A stretch of DNA of 64,000 nt, from positions 62,001 to 126,000 of the forward strand of contig PKWL01000112.1 in assembly GCA_003133225.1 (NCBI GenBank), read 5' to 3'. The stretch comes from Janthinobacterium sp. GTDB taxonomy: Bacteria > Pseudomonadota > Gammaproteobacteria > Burkholderiales > Burkholderiaceae_D. A program made the translations under genes and the position numbers. Below are positions 57,732-64,000 of this stretch, piece after piece. The notes under the pieces are model-generated. The model did no database searches. It saw nothing but the letters and a program-made list of their open reading frames with translations, and was not told the origin of the DNA. How positions within the stretch are numbered: position 1 is the first letter of the stretch; each line of letters begins with the position of its first letter.

Positions 57732-58724
57732 ATGACAAAAAAAGCCGTCATCGTTCTATTCTATGCACTATTGGTATGGGGGCGCGCACATGCAGACGTT
57801 CCCAGCGCGCTGCCCGCGTATCATCCGGTTCAAGAGCTTGAAGGTGAACTGCGCATCTGGGGCAGTCCGTCCGATGGGCCTCTACTTAACCGTTGGGCGG
57901 TGGGGTTCCGTCAGTTCCATCCCAAGCTGCGGCTGACGTCGACCTTGCATGGTCCGGACTCGACATTGGCGGGCATTTATAGCGGCGTTGCCGATCTGGC
58001 CTTCATGGCACGCGAAATGAGAGCGCCGGTTGAGCGGATGGCTTTCGAGTGGGTATATCACCATCCGGCATTTAGCGTCGACATCGCCAACGCCGGCCTA
58101 AACACCGATCGCCCGGGTGCCAATCTGGCCATCATGGTTCACCGGGACAATCCGATTGCTCAGATCACCTTGACACAACTGCGGGAAATATTAGGCGCCG
58201 AACAATGGCGCGGAGAAAAGAGCATCCGAACCTGGGGCAATCTTGGGTTGACTGGAGCATGGAAGGACAGACCGATCCATGTGTATGGGCCGACCGTCGA
58301 CAGCATACCGGCAATGTTTATGCGCGCCACTGTGTTGAAAGGCAGTTACAAATGGAACCCGGACTATCAGGAAATCGCTACCGACCACAAGATTGCCGCG
58401 TTGCTTGCGCGGGACCCGGCTGGCATTGCCTACATGCCGTTAAGAGAAACGAGTGATCAAGTCAAGCCGCTCGCGTTATCCGCGGCGGAGGAGGGGCCGT
58501 TCGTCCCGCTGACGAAAGAAAGCGTCGCGGCGCACACCTATCCGCTTGCGCGCGTCATCACGATGGTGCTCAACCGCGAACCCGGAAAACCGGTCGAAGC
58601 GCGCACCAAGGAATTCTTGCGGTACGTGCTTAGCCGAGACGGCCAGGCCGAAATCGCCCGCGATGCAGCCTACATTCCCTTAAGCCCTGCGGATGCGCAA
58701 GCGCAGCTCGATCGACTAAATTGA
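57732..58724 (+). CDS. PstS-like periplasmic binding protein 1
   Basis: 330 residues with a signal peptide (MTKKAVIVLFYALLVWGRAHA before DVPS). Core RIWGSPSDGPLLNRWAVGFRQFHPKLRL and RDGQAEIARDAAYIPL belong to the phosphate-type substrate-binding family. Lacks PstABC partners, so it may be a secreted or stand-alone phosphate-binding protein rather than part of a complete ABC system here. Confidence 0.75.
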   Translation: MTKKAVIVLFYALLVWGRAHADVPSALPAYHPVQELEGELRIWGSPSDGPLLNRWAVGFRQFHPKLRLTSTLHGPDSTLAGIYSGVADLAFMAREMRAPVERMAFEWVYHHPAFSVDIANAGLNTDRPGANLAIMVHRDNPIAQITLTQLREILGAEQWRGEKSIRTWGNLGLTGAWKDRPIHVYGPTVDSIPAMFMRATVLKGSYKWNPDYQEIATDHKIAALLARDPAGIAYMPLRETSDQVKPLALSAAEEGPFVPLTKESVAAHTYPLARVITMVLNREPGKPVEARTKEFLRYVLSRDGQAEIARDAAYIPLSPADAQAQLDRLN

Positions 58725-58737
58725 CTGGGAGAACAAA

Positions 58738-59805
58738 ATGAAAGTAGATCAATTTAAGAGCCGCGCGTTGTGTCTCATGCTGGGCGTGCTGACCCTGTCG
58801 TGCAACGCCCATGCAAAATCGCCGGACCTAGCCGCCGCTTATGTGCCGTCTGCGCAGCCGGTCGCCGGCGTTATTCGCATTTGGGGTCATGGCGCCTATG
58901 ACAACACGAAGCAGGACTTTATCGGGTCGGTGGTCAAGGACTGGGAAGCCGGATTCAAAAAATATCATCCAGATATTCAGTTTGACAACAAGCTGGTAGG
59001 GACCGCGCCCGCCATTGGCGCACTCTATACCGGTGTCGGAGATCTCGCGTTGATGGGCCGAGAAATCTGGCCCAACGAGATCAGTGCATTCAAGGAGGTG
59101 TTCGGCTATGCGCCGACTGGGGTCGACGTCGTGACGGGCAGCTTCGATGTACGCAACCGGGGTTATGCCGTGGTCGTGTTTGTGCACAAGGACAATCCGT
59201 TAATTAAGCTGACCCTGCGGCAGCTCGATGCCGCATTCGGCGCGGGGAGCCGGCCAGGGATGCGGCGTGCTCGCACATGGGGAGATTTGGGTGCGCGCGG
59301 GAAATGGAAAGACAAGCCCATTCATCTATATGGCTTGCCGATCGCCCGCGGCTTTGCCGAATTTTTTGAAGACGTTGTGTTCGACGGCCGGCGAAAATGG
59401 AATCCATCTCTTCGTGAATTTCCAGATCAACCCGGCTCGAAGGGCGGCGTGACCGACGGCGGTCAAGCGCTGGTTGACGCAATGTCAAAAGATCCCTTGG
59501 CGATCGGTTACGCCGGACTGCTGTACCACAATCCCGAGGTGAAACCGCTCGCACTTGGAGTGCGTAACGGTGCTCCATACGTTGCGCCGACGAAGGAGAA
59601 CGTGATCAACCACAGCTATCCCTTGACGCGGAAAATCACGATGTTCCTGAATCGTAAGCCTGGCGAACCGGCAGATCCTAAGCTGAAAGAATTCCTTCGG
59701 TATGTCCTTAGCCGGGATGGGCAAGAAGCAATTTTGCGTGACGGTGGCGGCTACCTGCCGATCATTGAACCGTTTGCGACGGAAGAGGCAAAAAAATTGA
59801 ATTGA
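58738..59805 (+). CDS. PstS-like periplasmic binding protein 2
   Basis: 355 residues, signal peptide (MKVDQFKSRALCLMLGVLTLSCNAHA). Paralogous to the preceding gene: shared RIWG start, GIGALYTGVGDLALMGREI versus IYSGVADLAFMAREM, and RDGQEAILRDGGGYLPI. 13-nt gap, so an operon of two duplicates. A phosphate or phosphate-ester ligand is inferred from family. Confidence 0.75.
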   Translation: MKVDQFKSRALCLMLGVLTLSCNAHAKSPDLAAAYVPSAQPVAGVIRIWGHGAYDNTKQDFIGSVVKDWEAGFKKYHPDIQFDNKLVGTAPAIGALYTGVGDLALMGREIWPNEISAFKEVFGYAPTGVDVVTGSFDVRNRGYAVVVFVHKDNPLIKLTLRQLDAAFGAGSRPGMRRARTWGDLGARGKWKDKPIHLYGLPIARGFAEFFEDVVFDGRRKWNPSLREFPDQPGSKGGVTDGGQALVDAMSKDPLAIGYAGLLYHNPEVKPLALGVRNGAPYVAPTKENVINHSYPLTRKITMFLNRKPGEPADPKLKEFLRYVLSRDGQEAILRDGGGYLPIIEPFATEEAKKLN

Positions 59806-60301
59806 TCGCCGACCCCGTGCTAGGTTTCAGTCGAAATGTCAAAGCAAGCCGTCAATTCACGGGTTCCCGGTGTTGATGCAAAGAAAAAGTAAGGGAGAGG
59901 CTTCCTTACAAAATACACGCCACTTTGGGGATGGCACTGCCACCTAGCTGATCGACATTCCCGCCTTGCTTGATCAGTGCTTGCGGTGTCGCTCGCGTGC
60001 GCGCAGCCCGATGCCGCTTCTGGATCTTTAGGTCAATCTTCGATACTCAATGAGAGAGGGCCGAGTAGGCAAGCTAAGCCGATTCCATAGTTTATGAGTT
60101 AGCAAACCAGGCAAATGGATTGTCTGGTCAAAAAAGAGTGAAATGGGTCTAGAAGGTTGCGTCCTGCATATGATGAAGTCAGCGCACTTCTGCTCTAGAC
60201 GGCGCTCGTGCGCTTGGCAAGCGTAACCGGCCAAACCCCTACATCACATGAAACGCCTATCGAGCTTGAAAAAAATGATTTTTTAAAAAAACATTTCAAA
60301 T

Positions 60302-60315
60302 TGAATAATTATTCA
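60302..60315. promoter_or_regulatory. 14-bp palindrome TGAATAATTATTCA
   Basis: Perfect dyad in the AT-rich leader of the TonB receptor. Resembles metal-regulator operators only loosely and is not a good Fur-box match. Confidence 0.35.
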
Positions 60316-60330
60316 GGTTATTTTAATCCA

Positions 60331-60348
60331 ATGTAACTAATCTGTAAC
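60331..60348. promoter_or_regulatory. Pho-box-like direct repeat
   Basis: ATGTAAC-TAAT-CTGTAAC, two 7-bp CTGTNAN-like repeats separated by 4 bp, the standard Pho-box geometry. About 95 nt upstream of the receptor start. PhoB control is suggested, in line with the PstS-like genes just upstream. Confidence 0.4.
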
Positions 60349-60443
60349 GGCGCGAGGACACGGCCGGCTCAAAAGAACGAAATCGCGCAGCATACATCAA
60401 TGCCTCGCATTTTAATAAGGGGCTAACTTTAGGAGACAGACTC

Positions 60444-62543
60444 ATGTTGTCGAATTTTAAGCTTGCATCCGTCATCTTTGTGGGGCTGCCGTTGTGCCTG
60501 ACAAACCTGGCGCACGCACAAACCGAAGCGGCTCAGATGGACGATGCGGATGAAAAAATCGTAGAAAAAGGGGATGTCCCCAATGTGAGTGCGCTCCCTT
60601 TGACAATAACCGTGGTGCCTCACAGCGCGATTGAGGCCATGAATCCGGACGATGCTTCCGATGCGCTGAAAAATGTGGCGGGTATTTCGAGTCAAAATGC
60701 AAAAGCCGCTGAAAATGCCAGTATCAGCATTCGCGGCGTCAAGCTCAACCTTTTTTCAAGTTATCGCCTCAACGGCGGGTTGCCTGTAGCGGGGGTTATT
60801 ACGACGCCGAAAGAAAACAAGGAAGACCTCAAAGTTCTGAAGGGGGCCAATGCTCTCTTTTTCGGTATCGCCTCCCCTGGTGGCGTTGTTGATTTGGTCA
60901 CAAAGCGTGCAGGGGACGTGGACGTTACCCGTGCCGCGTTTTACGGAACCTCATTTGGGCAATACGGGACAGCTTTCGATATTGGACGTCAATTTGGTGA
61001 TGAAAAGCAATTTGGTGTGCGCGCCAATCTGTCTGCGACTCATGTAGAAAATGGTATCGACGGCGGTACCGGCCGTGCGAGTTTCGGCAGCCTCGCGACC
61101 GATTGGAGGGCCACCGACAAGCTTCGCTTTCAGATGGATCTCGAGCAGTATGAACGCCATGTGGTTGAACAAGCCAACATTACGCCTACACTAATTGGCG
61201 CTAACACTGCGAAAGGCATCACCGGAGCCTATGCAATACCGCGTATGCCTGATCCCAGGCTATTGGCATCTGGACCGTGGGATGTATATACGCCGGTCAC
61301 GACCAACGTCGATTTTCGGGCCAATTACGATCTCACAAATAGCTGGGGCGTCTTGGCTGAAGCGGGGCGCTCCACCTCGTCACGTGACCGCATACAAGCT
61401 CGTCTGCTCAATTACAATTTAATTACTGGGGCGGCCACTGAAAATATTGTTGGGTTTCATGATCAGGAATATGTCAACACCTTTGGCAGAGTCGAGTTGC
61501 AAGGCAAGGTCGACACCGGTTTCTTGAAACATGAGCTGACCTTCGGGATCTCGTCATCGGAAAGGTTTTTCAATGGGCCATCCAACACCAACACCATCAA
61601 CACGCCACAGAATATCTTCGCGCCGATCGTGATTGCCGCGCCAGTTTTTGCGGCAACGGCCCAGACTTTCAAGCCGCAAGACCCGAAGGACATAGGTATC
61701 TATACCTATGACAACCTGCAATTGGGCGCTGACTGGAGGGCGTTGGTTGGACTTCGGCAAACCAAGGACACAGCCAACGATGTCGCCATTCCCAACGGCC
61801 CGCATGTGATTGCCACAAACACGGTGGTGACACCGGCACTTGGATTTATGTACGACTTTGCCCCAAGAACAACTGCGTATACGAGCTATATGAAAGGCCT
61901 GGAGGACGGTGCTCAAGCGCCGCAACAGGCTGTGAATTCGTTTCAGATTTTGGCAGAGTCGATGTCAGTGCAAAAGGAAATCGGGATACGCAGCTCCTAT
62001 TTCAAGGGTATTTCGGCGAACCTCGCGTATTTCAATCTGACGCAATCTAACGCATCGTTGAATCCGACTACCAATATATTTGGGGGGGATGGCAACCTCA
62101 ATTTCAAGGGACTCGAATCGACCATCCATATAGACTTCAATCCATGGTGGTCGCTCGATGGTGCGGGACAATATCTAAAGGCGGCGCAAGAAACCGTTAA
62201 CGATAAATTGGCATACGGTAAGAGCCCGGAAAACATTCCTAGCGTGTCCGGCAATCTTAATATTACTCACAATTTGCAGTCGGTTCCGGGCTTGTCGTTT
62301 TCAACCGGAGCAAATTACGTAGGGATGCGCTTTGTTGGGACTGAGCAACAAGGGCAGGTGCCAGGATTTACCTTGTTTAATGCCGGCGCCATTTATCGGA
62401 CGAAGGTATCCGGACACAAGGCTGTTTTCCAACTGACCGTCGATAATCTGCTTGACAAATCTTATTGGGCCTCAGCTACGGCTACGGCACTGGGGGCGGG
62501 GATGGTGCGCGATATAAAGGCGAATGTAAAGATTGATTTTTAA
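60444..62543 (+). CDS. TonB-dependent outer-membrane receptor
   Basis: 699 residues. Signal peptide ending LAHA, plug domain (ENASISIRGVKLNLFSSYRLNGGLPVAG, LKVLKGANALFFGIASPGGVVDLVTKRAG), then the 22-strand barrel and the usual terminal Phe. Family fits siderophore-type receptors. No obvious TonB box seen. With the Pho-box-like leader and PstS-like genes it may import a phosphate-related or metal-complex compound; ligand not determined by sequence. Confidence 0.9.
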   Translation: MLSNFKLASVIFVGLPLCLTNLAHAQTEAAQMDDADEKIVEKGDVPNVSALPLTITVVPHSAIEAMNPDDASDALKNVAGISSQNAKAAENASISIRGVKLNLFSSYRLNGGLPVAGVITTPKENKEDLKVLKGANALFFGIASPGGVVDLVTKRAGDVDVTRAAFYGTSFGQYGTAFDIGRQFGDEKQFGVRANLSATHVENGIDGGTGRASFGSLATDWRATDKLRFQMDLEQYERHVVEQANITPTLIGANTAKGITGAYAIPRMPDPRLLASGPWDVYTPVTTNVDFRANYDLTNSWGVLAEAGRSTSSRDRIQARLLNYNLITGAATENIVGFHDQEYVNTFGRVELQGKVDTGFLKHELTFGISSSERFFNGPSNTNTINTPQNIFAPIVIAAPVFAATAQTFKPQDPKDIGIYTYDNLQLGADWRALVGLRQTKDTANDVAIPNGPHVIATNTVVTPALGFMYDFAPRTTAYTSYMKGLEDGAQAPQQAVNSFQILAESMSVQKEIGIRSSYFKGISANLAYFNLTQSNASLNPTTNIFGGDGNLNFKGLESTIHIDFNPWWSLDGAGQYLKAAQETVNDKLAYGKSPENIPSVSGNLNITHNLQSVPGLSFSTGANYVGMRFVGTEQQGQVPGFTLFNAGAIYRTKVSGHKAVFQLTVDNLLDKSYWASATATALGAGMVRDIKANVKIDF

Positions 62544-62907
62544 CTTGAACTTGCCAAGAAAATGGCGCCAAAATAAATCGCCAACTTTCAATAATCACAG
62601 CAAAGGGCAATATTTTTTAGAGGTCGTACCCCGGCTAAAAGGGGGCTAAAAAATAGTTACATGCGATAGAACTTGGGCGCAACGGGAATTATGAATGTTG
62701 CACAATATTGTAAGCTCGTAAAATTTTCAGAACCGCAGGCCGCGCATTCCAATGGTGAAGGGGCGAATAGCGGCTTTCTGAATTAAAATTCAGCATCAAT
62801 TCATCTTCGTTTAATGTGCGGAGCTTACGATGAGCTCCGTATTTGTGATGGCTTTACCCTCGATAAATAAGTTGGAGATAGCCTTGTTGTAGGCTTTAAA
62901 GGAAACC
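62544..62907. other. Host intergenic region with AT inverted repeat
   Basis: No gene is supported. ATTTTTTAG (62,612-62,620) pairs with CTAAAAAAT (62,646-62,654), with a CCCC/GGGG inner stem, downstream of the receptor. CGGAGCT/AGCTCCG lies near 62,818-62,838, in the leader of the next gene. Confidence 0.55.
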
Positions 62908-63477
62908 ATGAAAACATTGTCAAAAATCGTGCTTGTAGCCGTCCTCGGCACCTCGTCTATCCTCTGCGCTTCGTCGCTGTCGGCAGCGGAGTCCGTCGCA
63001 CCCGCCGCCCATGCAAAGAACTGGACCCCGCCGGCATACAAGATTAATGCGCAAGTGTTAGTCGACGAAATCATGGCCAAGCATCCCGAACTGATCAGCG
63101 TCACCTTCCACGGCGTTCCAGTAGGAGCTGCACCCAAGACGTACACGATGTTTGCCGGAGCATCCATGTTTCCCGGGTCATACCAGGATCGTATTGGTAA
63201 TCCAGACGATCCAGACGACATCATGATCATCGAAACAGGCATTACTATCCTCGATTCAAGATGGCACCGTACCAAGGATGTAGTCAAAAAATACGTTCCG
63301 ATGCTTCCGCTGCGTGATGCTGCTGGCGAAAATATCGGCTTGCTCGTTTTGGCGTTCAAAAACCCTGCGAATAGCGGGAAGTCCGATTTGTACTTTTTGA
63401 GGGCGGCAACGGAGATACGTGACGGGTTGCAAAAGAAGATTCCGAATCTTGCCAGCTTGTTCGATCCCGCCAAGTAG
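62908..63477 (+). CDS. Exported protein of unknown function
   Basis: 189 residues with a signal peptide (MKTLSKIVLVAVLGTSSILCASSLSAAE, cleavage near SAAE). The mature part (INAQVLVDEIMAKHPELISVTFHG... WHRTKDVVKKYVPMLPLRDAAGENIGLLVLAFKN) resembles small periplasmic sensor-like domains with a GLLVLAFK end. Function unknown. Confidence 0.65.
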   Translation: MKTLSKIVLVAVLGTSSILCASSLSAAESVAPAAHAKNWTPPAYKINAQVLVDEIMAKHPELISVTFHGVPVGAAPKTYTMFAGASMFPGSYQDRIGNPDDPDDIMIIETGITILDSRWHRTKDVVKKYVPMLPLRDAAGENIGLLVLAFKNPANSGKSDLYFLRAATEIRDGLQKKIPNLASLFDPAK

Positions 63478-63972
63478 AAAATTGTTCACCCGAGCGGATG
63501 ATTTGTGGAAAGAGGTCCAGAGACGGCAGGTTGCGATGGTGGCTGGCGCATTCTTCCGGCCGGTGTTACGTTCCATGACCAATTTGCGCTTCGCTTTGTT
63601 GCCACCCCTAATTTTATAAGATAAACCGTCCGGCTGTGCCGGAGGGCTCAGAAAGTGTTGGCCTATACACCCGCTCGTTTTGGACTTTTTGTCTCGACCG
63701 GGGAACGGAGATTTCCAACTGCTTCAGGTTACTTTTAGTTTACTTTCAGGTTACTTTCAGGCCGGTCAAATAATATGTGTACAGACTCAGACACCCTGCC
63801 GGCCCCGTTATCTGCAAGCGTTACATTGGGATTGCAAATATCTTTAAGCAATTGACGCCATTAAAATAGCCGCTGTCGAATATATTCCTAGCCCCCGGGT
63901 GATGGCGGCCACTGTGGCTGATTTGGTAACTTTTTTGTGGTTAATAAAATCAGTTAATATGAAAGAAATAAA
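63478..63972. other. Host intergenic region
   Basis: I see no supported complete gene. It contains three phased 11-bp repeats (63,727-63,759). Confidence 0.5.
63727..63759. repeat. Three phased 11-bp direct repeats
   Basis: GGTTACTTTTA, GTTTACTTTCA and GGTTACTTTCA in direct succession; on the other strand CTGAAAGTAAC units. Eleven-base phasing of direct repeats is typical of sites for OmpR/PhoB-type response regulators. Confidence 0.5.
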
Positions 63973-64000
63973 ATGTTTGACATACGCCATTCACCGCGCC
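63973..64000 (+). CDS. Possible gene start cut by window edge
   Basis: ATG at 63,973 gives MFDIRHSPR before the window ends. A GAAAGAAATAAA leader precedes it. Too short to identify. Confidence 0.3.

Larger units (their letters stand above)
59806..60443. other. 638-bp region before TonB receptor with possible regulatory sites
   Basis: No gene is supported (a 68-codon leftward frame at 60,028-60,234 has no signal). The last 180 bp are AT-rich and carry a palindrome TGAATAATTATTCA (60,302-60,315) and a Pho-box-like pair (60,331-60,348). Confidence 0.6.

Noticed and set aside
60028-60234. 68-codon leftward frame before the TonB receptor
   Set aside because: No ribosome site or homology and lies in an AT-rich control region.

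Overview
The window is a junction between a long prophage (positions 1 to about 48,840; its left end lies outside the window) and a host chromosome segment (about 48,940 to 64,000). The host part carries mltG-tmk-holB-pilZ, an acetyltransferase gene and tatD, then hisC, a protein-arginine-methyltransferase-like gene, two PstS-like binding proteins and a TonB-dependent receptor. This gene order and the protein sequences point to a betaproteobacterium, most likely Oxalobacteraceae (Massilia/Duganella/Janthinobacterium group). That assignment comes from recognised protein style, not from a search.

Prophage layout. (1) 1-10,945, all leftward: a tightly overlapping early block with many small unknown proteins, a zinc-ribbon peptide, a Gly-X hexamer-repeat protein, a MoxR-type AAA+ ATPase, an AEP primase/SF3 helicase and several small membrane proteins. 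(2) 11,292-46,123, all rightward: small and large terminase, P22-like portal, scaffold-like protein, a free-standing HNH-AP2 endonuclease, an N4-gp56-like major capsid protein, neck proteins, repeat-rich fibre-like proteins, a lysis block around a lambda-R-type endolysin, more fibre/tail proteins, a prepilin-like protein with a small membrane protein, and two large internal virion proteins, the last of 2,304 residues with an HExxH motif. (3) 46,455-48,677, leftward again: six small unknown genes plus an ATP-dependent DNA ligase, read towards the structural block. No tail sheath, tail tube or tape-measure gene was recognised, so a short-tailed (podovirus-like) particle is likely. No integrase, repressor or reverse transcriptase is visible, so the att site and lysogeny genes must lie to the left of the window.

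The non-coding part of the prophage is unusually patterned. An 11-bp dyad close to TCTAAGTTAGA sits in front of most transcription units on both strands. A GTTCT-rich element of about 95 bp occurs at 7.4 kb and 46.15 kb, and its first 17 bases recur near the right end at 48.7-48.8 kb. A 17-bp palindrome occurs at 9.9 kb and 46.3 kb. Two hairpins with compensating base changes flank the gene at the divergence point. A set of mutually exclusive inverted repeats looks like an attenuator at 3.5-3.65 kb. Rho-independent terminators are visible at 7.6, 9.25, 36.7 and 46.43 kb.

The most notable items are the phage-encoded prepilin-like protein inside the virion module, the giant virion protein with its zincin motif, the paralogous fibre proteins with shared glycine modules, the recurring dyad network, and in the host a TonB receptor with two PstS-like proteins upstream and a candidate Pho box.
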